Source: Eremomyces bilateralis CBS 781.70 (lineage: Eukaryota > Ascomycota > Dothideomycetes > Eremomycetales > Eremomycetaceae). From it: a stretch of 64,000 bases of DNA. Positions within the stretch are counted from its first letter, which is position 1, and every line of letters begins with the position of its first letter. Under the pieces are notes generated by a model, which made no database searches, was not told the origin of the DNA, and saw nothing but the letters and a program-made list of their open reading frames with translations. The position numbers and the translations under genes were made by a program. This document shows positions 11,107 through 23,770 of the stretch, one piece after another. Where the stretch lies: assembly GCF_010015585.1 (NCBI RefSeq), contig NW_022985070.1, positions 787,794-851,793 on the forward strand, written 5' to 3'.

Positions 11107-11396
11107 GATAAGGCTGATGCCCCACAGCAGAATGTGTGTCGTTCTGAATTGCAGTTGCCTTGTTGGCCACGGCAGTTTATCCTGACACTAGAACAAGGTG
11201 AAGGGTGGATGAAGTATCAACAATTATAATCATCAACAATAGCAACAACAATAGGATGGAAGTGTGGAAGCATATGAGAGGGATGGAGTTCCTGGAAATG
11301 AAGAATTAGACTTGAATAGAAATGGCACAGTGAGGAAGGATATGTAGGGTGTTAGCAATCTGGAACTGAATTTAGAAAGGCTTCGAACCCGTCCGG

Positions 11397-11467
11397 AGAA
11401 GGGGGGGCGCAGTCGATATAAGAAGATCTTTTTTGGTTTTCGGGGGGATTGGGGGGATGGGGGGAGG
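11397..11467 (+). other. G-rich tract with G-quadruplex potential
   Basis: A run of eight or so G followed, after a T-rich spacer, by three runs of six G separated by 3 and 2 bases (11442-11464). Four or more G-triplets at loop distances of 1-3 fit an intramolecular G-quadruplex. It lies about 0.9 kb upstream of the nsdC-like ATG, on the strand opposite to the gene's coding strand. Confidence 0.6.
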
Positions 11468-14400
11468 CATAGTCACCACCACGAAAATGCGCAGCACCAT
11501 GACACACCATCCGCCGACGTTCCCCCCGATCTAGGACAACACCACGACATAATTAGGTAGTATGCTGCACCGCACGATTTCCAAGCCCTCCTCCAAATCC
11601 AGAAAAGAGCGGAGCCGTCCAACCGTTCGCTTTTGATTGACGCGAACAACACCGACTGCTCTCCACCACGATGCCCACCGCGTCCAGAGATCAGACACCG
11701 ACCCGAACCATGCAGGGCTCCAAGCCGCCGAATGCTGCCAATCTAGCCAGTGCGCCCAATGGAACCTCTCTCCCTTGTCGAGCCTTACGGCGCCCGCGAC
11801 CATGGGTGAGTGATGGGTATGCATGTCCGCTCGTCTGTACTCCCGAACTTCCCTGTCCCTGCAGAGCATCATCAAAGAGTCGACTCAGTCAAGGACCCAC
11901 GGCTACCGGGGATCTTTCCATCTGGCTGTTTTCGGTTTGGGGGCATGCTGGGCTGGGCCGAGTGGGGATGGACGCGGTCCCTTTTGGCAGGGAATAGAAG
12001 GGGAGTCCCCCGGTGATCCATAACTAGTGACGGCGAGCATCTTGCACAGCAAATCCCCTGTTCCTCCGCCTCGCCGCCTCTTCGCGCAGCCCGAAGGTGT
12101 CTGCGCCATAAATCCTCTGCACCACGAGTCGGTCTGCCATTCTACTTCTGTGACCACCCCTTTCGTCCTGTGTGCTCCAGTAGCCCTCCCTAGTGTAGGG
12201 TAATTGCCCACTAAATCAATAATTATCAATGATTTTCTCGCGTCTTCGTTTGATAAGTCGGCAGCATGCCAATCTCATCTCGTCTAGGATCGTAAGACAA
12301 TAATGTCAAGAAAATAATACTGGTATTTGAGTCAAGGTCGAAACCAAACTCATTCCAATTCTCAATCGCGGCCCGCTTCCTTATCCACTTTCCACAGTGC
12401 TGTGGCCGAAACTCGGACCTCTTAGAAGTCATTGCGACAGTGCTGATCTCGTTCCTGAATCCTGAATTCCTATTTCTCCATTTGGCGGGGTAATCATGAT
12501 CCGTCAATGGGCCGTCATACTACGTATTTTTTAGGGAGGACACTGAGCTTCTCCAGTCGTAACGCGGATGTGTACCAACGGTGAAGACTCATGGTTATCA
12601 AGACCAACCATGGTTCACGGCAGAAAATCTCGCATGATTGACGAATCGGGCAGTGGAAATGCCGTTTGGAAATGCCGTTGTTTACTTTTCTCGACCATCA
12701 TGGTCACTCTGATGTAATAGAAGTCAACAAATCTCGTTGTGGGGAGGAACGGTGGTCCCTGAGCCACGGCTCTCCTGGAGTAGGGTACCAACCGGAAGTT
12801 TCCTTGACGAAGTGGTTCAGAATTCAAGATTTATAATCATCGAATTAATTAGTTCTGTATCGCGGGAACGTAGAATTTAGAAACCCGTCAAAGGGCCTGG
12901 GCGGACCGGTCCAGATATGTATCGTCCTCCCCCTTTGACGTGTCAATCACGCAATAATGATCCAACTTTCAAGAGGCATGCGCGTCTTTGGAGGGAAGGG
13001 AGGGGACCAGTCATTGGCCTGCCAAAGAAAAAGAGGCTCGAATGGTGGCCTTCTCAAAATAATCCCGAAAATGCCACTATGATGCCAAACTACGACCACG
13101 TTTAAGTGTCACAAACCAGTGAACCACCGGGTCAGGAATGCTCGTTAGTATGACCAGCGACGGTAAGTACCTTGATAAATCGATGAGAATTGAGAAGTTT
13201 TGATTTCGAAGGGTCCACACCGATTAGGAAGAAAGAGGCGAGCCGAAGGCTTGTTCTGGACGCGCCGACGGGGATAGATGTTGGATGGGCAGGGGAGCTT
13301 GTCTGTTTGTTTGACAGATCAGCAAATCTGCAGGATGTGAATGTCTTATGTCACCGGGCGACGTGGTCCTGTATCGCCGATCGTTGGATCATTTGGACTT
13401 CTCGAGTTATTGAGAAGGCAGGGTTCGAAGACAGTGAAGATGCCCAGGAGAACTGCTGTTCAGACTTCAGAGGCAAAGTGTTAGCAGAAAGATTCTGTCA
13501 TGCGATGCTTCGTGACGTTGGTGACATGGTGGCTGGGCGGGCTCGTCCACAAGGGCGGAACGGGCGCTGGTGAGTCCGTCAGAGATGGCTGCAAAGCGAG
13601 TCTGGGATCTCGGTTTGGCCGAAGTGGCACTGGCGCCGTCTGGCGGCGTGCCCCCCCATCCTCAAAAGTATCCGATCCTCTACTACCATTACGATAACAG
13701 AATCAGATTAGATGTTCGTATGTGTGGCATTATTAACAGTGAATGATTTGCTGGGTGGCTAATTCCGCCGTTTTGAGAAGACGGTATCACGGCATCTTGC
13801 AAGGTCATCCGAAGCGGTGCGACGATTCCACTTCGTCAGTACATGTGACGCTCCAATGAGACCAACCCCATGTGACGACAGAAATCGGATGGTTGCATGA
13901 TGCGTACGATAGATTGGATGTCGTGGTAAGAAGAAATGTCGCCGACGAGAAAATCTGCAGAGCGGACATGGAGTTGAGGCTTGGAGAAACGGAGAGGCGG
14001 TGGAAATAGCGGCGGGAGACGCAAGAGAAGGAGCAGTCGAAAGTTCCATTGCGGGAAACACCCCTACTAGTTCCTATATTTGGCAGCCGCTAGGCCTATT
14101 TAGGATTAAAATGAGCCTCAACTGGGGCTTGTGACGCCATCAGGCGATTCTCGACACCGCCTCCTCCATTCTTGGCTCCAATGAACCTAGAGAGAAGCGA
14201 AGTTTGAGACAAAACCATGAATGCAGATTTATATTGGTTACTACTTGGATCAGTACAGGTTAACGGTAGTTCCGTAGGTATCCCTACCAGGCGGAGGGTC
14301 CAGAAATCTCTTGTTGAAGTCTTGTAGCCAGTTCAGACCTATGGGTATTGGTTTCATGGTGCATTCCTTGGTATATTGGCTTTCATGATACATTCCCTGG

Positions 14401-14539
14401 GATATTGGGTTCACCACTCAAGGTGCAAGATGCTATATATCGGTACGTAGTATTGATATTATGAGATGTTGCAGTGGCGAGTGGTGAGGCACCGAACGCC
14501 ACCATGCACCTAGCCCAGCCATGGTCAGAGTAGAACCTC

Positions 14540-14990
14540 ACAGGGCTGACTGGATTCTGCGATCTGGCCCCTCTCTACCCAGTCTACCAGAGTGCCAGTA
14601 TTACTATCTATGCTCATTTGCCCCAAAGGCGTAAAGTTAACGTATCCGTCGAAATATCGGCGGTTGCAACCTTGTCCATCATCGATGCCAATGATCACTG
14701 CAATGACTTCTCCACCGTACGTTCACGGAGCTATCACTAATGGTCCGCCTATCTCCCCGAATTGACGACCGTTACACGTACGGAGCAGATGGATAGTTGT
14801 TAGTTGGACCCCAGGATTCCATGCTTGCTAGCCGAAAATAAATCCACCGGAAACAGATTCGCCGGGTACAGGGGTTGAATACCTATATCAGGAGAACCGT
14901 TCATGGTTAGAGAAGCGACGGAGACGATTCAAGGTTGTAAAATGCAACGCCTTGATGCTGCAATGGACCCAAATCGGAAGGCCGGGTCAC
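14540..14990 (-). pseudogene. Relic of a trypsin-like (S1) secreted serine protease
   Basis: Read on the minus strand, about 14755-14700 gives CNGRQFGEIGGPLVIAP, recognisable as the active-site Ser region (normally GDSGGPLV). Asp has become Glu and the catalytic Ser has become Ile. A stop follows immediately, and downstream text (GGEVIAVIIGIDDGQGCNRRYFDGY) continues in frame. Upstream, an SLTMNGSPDIGIQPLYPA stretch resembling the pre-active-site region sits in another frame, with further stops. A functional product is excluded. The family call is an inference from the short motif and order of segments. Confidence 0.35.
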
Positions 14991-17900
14991 TATGTCATCC
15001 CTATCATGTTTGCGGTTCCAAAAGGCAACCTCATCATCGGTTGGAGCGGCGACTTATGGGAAGAGTTGCCATTTTTTGAACTCTAGTCGAGTTACACACG
15101 GTTGTCCGCTACTCGAAGTCCCGACCCCGCATTATGACATCCAACTGAAACCATTCCGAACGTGCAGACCATGTGAAATGGAAAAGATGCATATATTCAA
15201 AGGTCGCGATGCAGCAGGATCTCACCACACCTAGGTTCGATAAAGTACCTCGGTGCCATATTGCTTATTAGGTGGTACTCACGAACGACGGCCAAATGAC
15301 CCGAAGAGATGGTCCTCAATCTGCAATGAATGCAGTTGACGATTCCAATGGGCGGGTACACGTAGGACGAGTTCCTGAAACCACACCGGTGGAAAAATTG
15401 ACATCTGCTTTCGTCCTTCGACGCTCTTTGCGTCCCAGCAATTGCAATCCCGATCACTAGTTCGTATCACGTCATTTGGTTGGGTGGCAGTTGCACGACC
15501 GCAAAACTACTGTCCTGGATGCCGTATTGATCCTGTGCACACAATCTCGGGCAGTACAGGGAGATCCAGGCCCAGTTAAAATAGCAACAATGATTTGGCT
15601 CGGTCGTCGGTACATGACAGTCGACAGAGGACTTGAATTCTTCTCCTATTTTCTAATCACCGTCAGAAACCGGGTGAACGAAGTCACTCACTTCGTGCCG
15701 GCTGCCCGCCTGCCGTTGGGGGAGCATTGCTAAACTTCACAAAACCCGGAAATAAGTCTATCCCCTGAGTCTTGAGGCGATGGGCCTGTTTCAGATGGCC
15801 GGCTATGAATCCAAACGTCAGAAGTCAATTGGCAGCGTATAAATATGGAGTGCGGACAGTTTGGGTATTTTGGGGCTATTCAGGGGATGGCGAATAAGGC
15901 GATGCTCTGCCGGGTCTGCCCTGCCCGTGCAGCATCAATTTCCAGCGTAAGCGCGGGATCACGATTTCTCCGATCCCCAATTTCGTTTCTGCCATCGGCC
16001 ATGGGAACAATACACTCGACTCTCGGCATCAGCAATTGAATCATGAATCATGATCGCTCTATCTAAAGTTAATCCATTATCACTCCCGAGTCTTGAGTTC
16101 TGAACCATTTCACAGGGTATGTCTGACGACATGCGACCTGGATTCATGGTATGGAAATTGCAATAATGCCCATTGTCATCGAAACCGGGCACCAGGCATA
16201 TGGAGTCCGACAGAAGGGAAAGATCCTTCCGGCATCACCACTGCGGTCTACACCAACCACTCGCAGACTCGGACACTTTCCTGTTGTCCCCTGGAGCGGC
16301 ACTTCCGACGTGCGACCCCTAAACTTGTGATCCCCTGCTCACATAATCGGAGTCTATTGATGGCATACAATGTAAGTCATCGATAAGGGTGGATGTTGTG
16401 GGACGGGAATGGGAACCCTTCCTCCTGCATTGTCACCGTCCGTGGTCCATCACAAGGCCCATAGATGTGGTCGATAGGTATCAGCGGCATGGGAGGAATT
16501 AGGATGCGTTGTCGTCAGTCGTCTTTGTCGACAGGGTCACAGCCCAGACCCGGCAGCCTTGCGCCCTGCTCATCGACCATGCGACCATCAACCAGTGGTT
16601 TGTTTCTGGTGTCCAAGACATCGTGAAAGCCCTTTTGGCTGCATCCAGATTCGCGATTCCGGTGGCACACGTCCACGAACCTCCTTTAGGGCCTCCGCTT
16701 CCAGGCATGACAACCGACCAGGCGGCAAGACAAGAAACACCACGCGACAGACCCTAGTCAGTCCGGACTGTCGGTTGCAGGATTCGGCTGGGGACGCCGA
16801 TCGCAGGCGAAATGCGTAGTGTGTGGCTGACTGAGGAGTCAGAAGTGTGGACTAGGATCTGACTTGAGAGGCAGGGGAAGCTTCGACTTAACGGATTCGG
16901 ACAAGCGCGTGAGCGAGACTGCAGCCAAGAGAAATAAGGATGAGTTAGTACTCCGTACATGTTTCCAATTTCCATTCATCCATTTAGTTCCAACCTCAAC
17001 TGGATCTCTCCGATATCGAATGCCACGCAAGTGGAATTTGGAAAAGTGGCCGAACAATCATCGTTGCAGAATGCCGAGTCGAGAGTCTAGAACGCGCTCA
17101 TATCATCCACCCGTCTAGCACCTCGACACTTTCGGCTCAACCTTCAGTCGGGCTCAGCCTTATTTCGGCAGTTCTACTTGACGAACAGGGAAACCAAACT
17201 TTCACGCTTCGTGACCCCTGTATCGTCATCTCGTCACCACACATGCCCGATATCAAGGTTGCCAGGCTCAGTTGTGAGGTTCAGAGTAACTCCCCAACGT
17301 CCATTACCTTCACTTCAGAGTCGCTGCCGAGGGATAGTTCAGATTCTCAGGATTTCGATCCCAGTCTTGCTTTAGAGTGTCATCAAGCATAAAGCTTCGA
17401 AAAGCCCCCAATGCGGGTCCGAGGGCAGTTGAGCCGCCATATGTGGATTTCAACGGTCTTCTACTGGATCGACATCGTAGCGCCACGGCGTTGGCGGTTG
17501 GCTGCTCGTGCGATTCGATACTTCACCAGGTTCACCTTTGTCACCGTGTGTAGTACTCCACCGCGGTTGGTAAGCTCCGTTCAAAACGAAGTAGAAACAT
17601 TGACTGAACGATTATATCGGTCTCAAATTGGTCAGCAGAGAGTCCCCTCAACTCAATTCCTTCCTCGGACGTTGGGAAGTTCATGGGAATGGAACATTTG
17701 AGCATGCTGTGTACTTTGAGGACTGAGGTACATCCAAATAAACTTTGCCTATTGAATCCCTCGAACCAATAGATATTAGCCAGAAAATCCCTGGATCGGA
17801 AAGTCCCGCCGGATGCTACTGAAGTTCGGTCCCATGGAGCAGTTGGTTAACCGGTTTCATTGGGTTTCGACTTCATTTCAAGCATCTCGACCGTTGACAC

Positions 17901-18836
17901 CAGCGTGCCCGCCTCACTGCCGTATACTGGTCACATCTAGTATCCTTTAATGCTGGAAGGATTCGGTGTTCACACCACGGCCAGAATTATGAGAGGAAGC
18001 CGTCAATGATGCATTCAACAACGTCCCAATGGAAGTTTCTGAGTCTGACGCACCCTCTTGGAGCAAATTCTAAAATCTTTTCGGCGGACAGGAACATGTT
18101 GCACCCAAAACATATCTCTGGCTCTCGCCTGATATAATCCTACCGTTTGAGGGAGTCTAGAAGCTTCTTTCGAACGACTCATTATCGGGGAGATGGGTAG
18201 GTGGGTATCTTGGGAGGTAGTTATTATGGGGCCAGTACCGAACAATCGCGAAGTCGACGATAACACGTTTGTATACTGTTTAGACTTCACCGGTTCACCT
18301 TCATCGATGATGGTCAACCCCTGGGCTCGATACAGAGCAGAACATCATGATGAGGTGCGTAACCAGACTCCGGAGCATCAATTTTTGACACCCACCCGCC
18401 AGTCCACCATGGTTCGGAGCTTTGGGTCCATCTACAGATCATTATTCAATCCCTTGGGACTGTCCCTAGCCTTTCGGAAGTAGGACATGAATGACGATCC
18501 GTATGTGATCCAATGTGGCATGTGACCCCAACCAAGATGACAGAGTACATGTATTCAGAGGGGCTTTGGACTTTGGTACAGAGTACACGGACGGGATCCG
18601 AAATGAGAATCGCCAATTCGACGGTGCCAATTCGACGGTAACAATTCTATGGCACCAATTCTATGGCGTTGTTGATACTTGGCATTGTTGATATTCATCG
18701 CAGCGCGGCGCGAGGCCTGGATCGGTCCCTACCAAGCTTTGCTTCTCCGATATGACGAGCTCTGTTGGCATAATTCAACCTTGGCTCCACATTTTCGATA
18801 TCCAATACCACATCGACACATTTCATACTGGGAAAT
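14991..18836. other. Gene-poor region, probably eroded DNA
   Basis: About 3.8 kb of short, interrupted frames in all six phases with no domain or splice pattern I could support. Together with 10.5-14.5 kb it forms the largest gene desert of the window. Some of it may be decayed coding or transposon sequence that is no longer recognisable by eye. Confidence 0.5.
18611..18700. repeat. Short nested direct repeats
   Basis: Two copies of a CCAATTCGACGGT unit, then two of CAATTCTATGGC, then two of a TTGTTGATA-type unit follow each other. They lie just downstream (3') of the Ap4A phosphorylase gene. Confidence 0.6.
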
Positions 18837-19982
18837 TTAGGAACTAGTCGAAGGGACCCCGATGGAATAAAGAATGTCATCCATCTGGGTAGGGTTCCGT
18901 TTGAGAGCATCCCATTCTTCCTGATTTTTTACCATCAACGTGCCTGCTAATAGGGTACCATTGAAACATGCGGTTCCGGCCACTGTGCCGTTCGCATCTA
19001 GGGTCGGAGCGCCTTCATTCGAGCGAGGACAAATGACCATTCCTCCCTCAACCATTCCAAGGTTGTAACTAAATGGGACGGGCCCGTCGAATGAGGATGG
19101 AGAATTTGTCGTCTCTGGGGACTGTACTTGATCACCACAGTGGTTGATCAATCTGCGATAGACATGGTAGATGTTACCGAAGGAACAGTCCTCCGAAATC
19201 GGCAGCCCGAAATGCGAACAGGGTAGCGAAGGCAGCACTTTGAACCCTTCGAATTGTTAGCTAAGCATCGTATTTATCGTCGGATGATATAATTCTCTGA
19301 AGTATTCTGGTGAAGATCGACGTGCAGCGTGGGCCAACTTGCCTGCTTTCTCCACGGGTGACGCGATGATAGAATCAATCAAAGGGGCCCATGCGAGCTG
19401 AGAATCGTCCCCATCCATCGACTCGACGGGGAGGAACTGAAGGTGTCGGTGTGGTTGACTGGCGCCACTGAACGGCCCCGAGTTGAAGAACGCATACAAT
19501 CGCCGGCCCTCCGATGACCACGACCTCAGCAGCTTGTATGTTTGCAGTAGATCATCCAGTTCAAGCAAATAAGTTTGGGGTTTGTCTATGACTGTAGCGA
19601 GAATGAAATGGTTCTTGATGATGGGATACTTGTTAAGCACCAGGAAATGGCTCGGAGCCCCTCGTGGGATTTTGTCAATCAACAGGTCCGGATCTGGATC
19701 TGCGAACGGGTCGACTTTCTTCTCGACTGGTTCGTTTGAAGCAGCACGCTTCTGGACCGGCTTCTTGTTTAAAGAAGGACAATATCGTAGTTGAAACTAT
19801 AAAATGTTATCTATGTGTGTCGTTGAAACACAAGGGATGTTTGATGGACTAACCGGTAAACTTGATGCTGTATGAATGATGGCTAGCTCGGTTGGGGAAA
19901 ATGATAGCTTCTGTGCGGCGATTCCGGCTTCATATTTCCTAGAAACTAAATCGTGCAATGGCACATCATGTTCCTGCATCAT
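18837..19982 (-). CDS. apa2: Ap4A phosphorylase / ATP adenylyltransferase (Apa2-like, HIT superfamily), 327 aa
   Basis: Exons on the minus strand: 19982-19854, 19796-19343 and 19237-18837. The first intron is GT-AG. The second uses a textbook GC donor (AG|GCAAGT) with a GCTAAC branch point and removes an in-frame TAA. The product has the Apa1/2 order: SPTELAII and PFQLRYCPSLNKKP near the N-terminus, PSHFLVLNKYPIIKNHFILAT at about 91-111, then the active-site motif QPHRHLQ (His159, His161, Gln163). The HxHxQ form, with Gln in third place, marks the nucleotidyl-transferase branch of HIT proteins. It phosphorolyses diadenosine tetraphosphate to ADP and ATP in the cytosol. Length matches yeast Apa2 (325 aa). 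The start is one of two adjacent ATGs (19982 or 19979). Confidence 0.92.
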
Positions 19983-20439
19983 TGTATCGGCGAATTTGTT
20001 AAGATGATCTGGTAGTGCTAAACATTTATGAAGAGTCCTGAGCCAGAACCATGATGACGATGAACTTCTAGTCTCTAGTTGGCAGTTCATGCCCGAGGCA
20101 GCCATTTCCTAGCAGAACATGAACCAGGCACTCTGTGCTGTACCTATGTGACGAAGTCTATATCTTCAGATTCGCCGGCTTGACTTCGCTTATGAGACTA
20201 AAAGCATTGGAGCCAACAACTTTGGCTAAGCAAGTCAAACTGTAGCCAGTGGTCAGGAGCTGGGAATATCAACTTTATTTCAGTATTAGATACAGGTATC
20301 TCACGAAATCGAACCCATCACAATGAGCGCACTACTTTTCGAGTAATCATGTTCATAATCATTGTACGTAGAATGCTATATATAAATCCGAAGGACATGA
20401 AAATGCTAATGAGCTCGTTCTAGTGCCATGATATGGCCA

Positions 20440-21648
20440 TTATCGCTCACCCAACTTGTGCAACTGCATCGCCAACCACTTTTTCTTACAGGTTGCGTAC
20501 CCGAATCGATAGCTCCCACCGTGCTCTGCAATGTACTGCGACACCTTCTTCCACGGGATTTTCGAGGCGTTGACCTTCACCCGATCGGGACTTGACTTCG
20601 TGTGGATGCCAATCGCGGTGCGCAGTAATTGGATCTGGGGCATTCTGTTAGCAGAGGATAGTCATTTGGGTTATCGATACGTACGTCAACATCCTTCCAC
20701 GCTGGCCTCCGGACCCTTTGACTCTTTTCCTTTGTAAGGATCCTGAAGCGTCCTCTCAACGTCGACTCCGCCTCCGAGAACTTGCCCCTCTTCTTGATTT
20801 CACTGTATGGCATCCCGGCTCTGCGAGATTGGACGAGGAATTGATTCTGCTTATGCTTCTGACCCCTCTCTCGACTTTCGTCCTGAGATGCGGTGGAACG
20901 ATCCCAACCAGGGAATTCCCATTCCGAATTGGCTGTATAATCCCAAGTCTCACTATCGGGGCTTCTTCGACCCATCGAGGCCGACAATTCTGGAAGAACA
21001 GCCTCCTGATTCATTAGGGCCGGCTGATGTTCATCGTGCTCTTCCTTGAAGTCGACATGTGGTACGTCCGCTCCACTAGCCACGGCCTGGCTTAGAGAAG
21101 TCGCAAAGAGTGGATCGTCGTAATTAGGATCGATCGGACTATCGGCTTCCAGGGAGAGGCGAGATTCCATCGTCAAAGGCGATCCGTACGAGGAGGGAGA
21201 CCAGTCATCCAAGTTGCTGTCATATTCGGGATTTCCGAAAGGTGGAACCGTAAATGCGCTTTCAAGGTCGTCTGCTGCCGTCCAAAGCTCATGACCCTCG
21301 GTGTAGAGTTCCCACTGATCCGGAAGGCATTGTGTCCCGCCTGAAAGAAAGGAACTGGTTGCAGAATGGTCGTCAACCTCAGACCCAGAGCTCTGCTGGC
21401 CCTGCTGAGTCTGAAATGCTTGTGGTAACATGCCTGGAATGATGATCGGTTGGTAGAGAGCCGACGACGGGAAGATCTGGACCGTCTCAAGATCATCACA
21501 AGTACCGCCGTCCTACAATTCTTGTTAGCTTCTGGGGGAAATATCCAAATATAGGACGTACCTCGAAGGTTTCCGGAAAGGAATCGACAGGTTGTGAGAT
21601 GCAACCCCAGCCAAACGACGGGTTGGAAGATTGAAATGTAGCCGCCAT
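20440..21648 (-). CDS. Myb/SANT-like DNA-binding protein, 369 aa, three exons
   Basis: Exons on the minus strand: 21648-21562, 21512-20685 and 20634-20440, all phase 0, with GTACGT donors. Residues 1-215 are acidic and Ser/Pro-rich and look like an activation region. The C-terminus (about 235-365) is basic and helical. One helix-loop-helix unit is RRAGMPYSEIKKRGKFSEAE...LRGRFRIL followed by VRRPAWKDVD. A second (WKKVSQYIAEHGGSYRFGYATCKKKW) crosses the last intron. Trp spacing and the KKRGKFSEAEST-type linker are like the Myb-like regulators of filamentous fungi. The likely role is a nuclear transcription factor; targets are unknown. The Ap4A phosphorylase gene lies just downstream on the same strand. 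Confidence 0.8.
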
Positions 21649-22882
21649 GTGAGATTCTTTCTCTCCGTTGCCTGTGATCAAGATTTGATCCCTGGCTCAC
21701 CGCTAACTGGGACTGTATCGAATGGCAGCTCAATGTAATTCGCCGAAACACCACGACGGATACATGCGGATCTTGCAGAGAGTACGTTGAAGCTTTCCTT
21801 CAGTACTGTCACTTCAAAGCCACTCCGTGGTTGGCGAGTCAAGTTGCTCCAGTGAGATCTCTTTTCCCGTCAATATGGAGATGTTGCTTTCCGTTGAAGG
21901 CAGCTCAACACTCAGACACAGTATAGGTTCCGGGTCCCAGGGCTGCAGTTGTCAAGAAGCTTAATGTTCAATAATGCTTCGCTTGGATGTGAGTATGGCA
22001 GAATGCAGATGTTGGAAATGGCCAAGAATTCTGCGAGGGGGATTTAACTCAATTCACTGACAGCAAGTGGTGATGCTGGAAATGTATCCGCAGCGAGAGA
22101 AATGACTAGAACGGCCACGTGCCAGGCCTTTTGACATTCAGTCAGAGTTGGTCCTGTGTGCTCGGCCGAGATATTATTGGACTGAGTTGAATCCGTGATT
22201 GTATGAAGGCAAATAAACACTAAGCCGCCAGAAGGAGAAGGAAAAGAAACTAAAGGACGTGGCCGACGACAATTCAACAACAGAGGGAAAATGAGTGTAG
22301 ATCATGCGAGCAGGACATTAAGAAAAGCCGGGAAAGGGTGAATAATTATGGAGGATCTGACAGCGTCTCAAGCCCTCCTAATCCAGCCGTTATTCGGGTC
22401 GTAGTTTGCAATTACTCCACGGCGTTTGGATATCATGTCAATGCAAGATTCATAGAAGATCTTGTTCGGATCCCAGAGGTCTGGAATTGACCTTACCAGG
22501 ATATTCACGGGAGGGGACGGGGAATATGCAAATATGCGGCGACAAGGCGATCGCTGATTTCCAGACCAGCCCAGGAAATCGTTCGCAACAGCGCGAGGCC
22601 ACCTGCTGAAGCCAAAGCGAGATACTGGATGATGAGCACTTTGCAAATGACGAGCCTCTTCTACGTCAAAGAGTCATTCGACCTTTTAGTTCCCGAGACA
22701 AGCTGTGACTATGAATTGTGACTTAGAGGGATAGGCAACGAGAGAGACGAGAGGAAGATATACCTAGTCAACCTAGTGGATGCCATCGATCTGACAACTT
22801 AGGGGACGCTAGCACGGCAGGTTGCATTAGCGATGCCAACGGCTATGACGGGCCACCTGGAGGCCAATGAGACCTTTGAAGT
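21649..22882. other. Intergenic, no gene supported
   Basis: Upstream region of the Myb-like gene plus about 1 kb of short frames without domain or intron support. Confidence 0.5.
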
Positions 22883-23161
22883 CTAATAGCCCCCTTCATT
22901 GATGGTTTGCAGCACCATGAGAGACATCTCTGCGGGAACAAAGTTGGAGACGCGCGATATACGAAGAGACTTTGCTTGAATAGCCCTTGTCGCGGCTCCG
23001 ATGGGCCATTCCACTTCAATCTGGTCGTATATAACCCAGGCGGGGATAGAGAAACCACGATCCGGTTTCCTAGAGATTTGGTGTCGCTTCTTGTCATCTT
23101 CAGTGGTGCCTCCAAGACCTCTGCTCTTCAGTGCATTCAGTTCCTTTCTCAACGTCGCCAT
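22883..23161 (-). CDS. Short hypothetical ORF, 92 aa
   Basis: Uninterrupted frame from an ATG at 23161. It starts with a basic amphipathic segment (MATLRKELNALKSRG). The middle (GFSIPAWVIYDQIEVEWPIG) has the look of a folded protein, and the end is abrupt. I do not recognise a family. It may be a surviving exon of a damaged gene, since the DNA upstream (23.2-23.7 kb) has no partner exon I can support. Confidence 0.28.
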   Translation of the reverse strand: MATLRKELNALKSRGLGGTTEDDKKRHQISRKPDRGFSIPAWVIYDQIEVEWPIGAATRAIQAKSLRISRVSNFVPAEMSLMVLQTINEGGY

Positions 23162-23770
23162 CGCTGAGAAAGAGAGATAAGTATTTCTTATCCTTGAACT
23201 GGGGCCGTCAACTGGTTCCTGGTTCGTCGGGAATGTGCATGAGATACTCGGTTTCTTCGCGGGACTGACCTGTCAACAGCATCCCTGGTCAGGCACTGGC
23301 CATGGGCTCATAGAAAGGTCTGTGACGAGATGTTGAGGCTCTTCAAGGTGCATGTTCAATACTCACCCAGCACAGCAGATGAGGGAATGGATGCAGGCAT
23401 CCATCCGGTTCATACGAACTCAATGTCCCTACTTCGTTGCCCCCCCAATTTGCTAGGAATGGGCCACGCGGAGAAGAGTTCCGAGACTTGGCGTTTGCTG
23501 TACAAACAGCTAGGATCGTCTCGTTTAGGGATCGTGACCTGTTCTTTGGTGGCACTGGTGGCACAAGGACAGTTAGGACACAAGGACCTTCAATTCAACT
23601 TCATTGCATCAGAAAACGTGGGGTTCCGGGCCGGAGCGTAGCAACATGAACATCCGTTGTCCAGAACGGAGTGTAAGTATGGGACAGACATCTCAGTCCT
23701 GAATGCCCTATGTTAGCCAGTATCACAAGTTGGATCTTTGCCAGAAGAGCTAATTGTTCTTGACGTTACA

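Larger units (their letters stand above)
10512..14530. other. Long gene-poor region upstream of the nsdC-like gene
   Basis: About 4 kb with no convincing coding sequence in either strand. Open frames here (for example 10942-11229, 11531-11875, 13190-13573) lack domains and believable splice partners. It holds the 5' leader and promoter of the nsdC-like gene, a minisatellite and a G-rich tract (listed separately). Long, complex upstream regions are common for fungal developmental regulators, but no specific sites can be assigned by eye. Confidence 0.5.

Noticed and set aside
10942-11229. 95-codon plus ORF with Gly-Ala-Val-Lys repeats as a small gene
   Set aside because: The repeat units are multiples of three and keep the frame open by themselves; the flanks have no coding character and no splice signals.
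19257-19259. In-frame TAA in the Ap4A phosphorylase gene as a possible readthrough site or pseudogene mark
   Set aside because: It lies inside an intron with an exact AG|GCAAGT donor, a GCTAAC branch point and an AG acceptor. Splicing restores a complete HIT protein of normal length.
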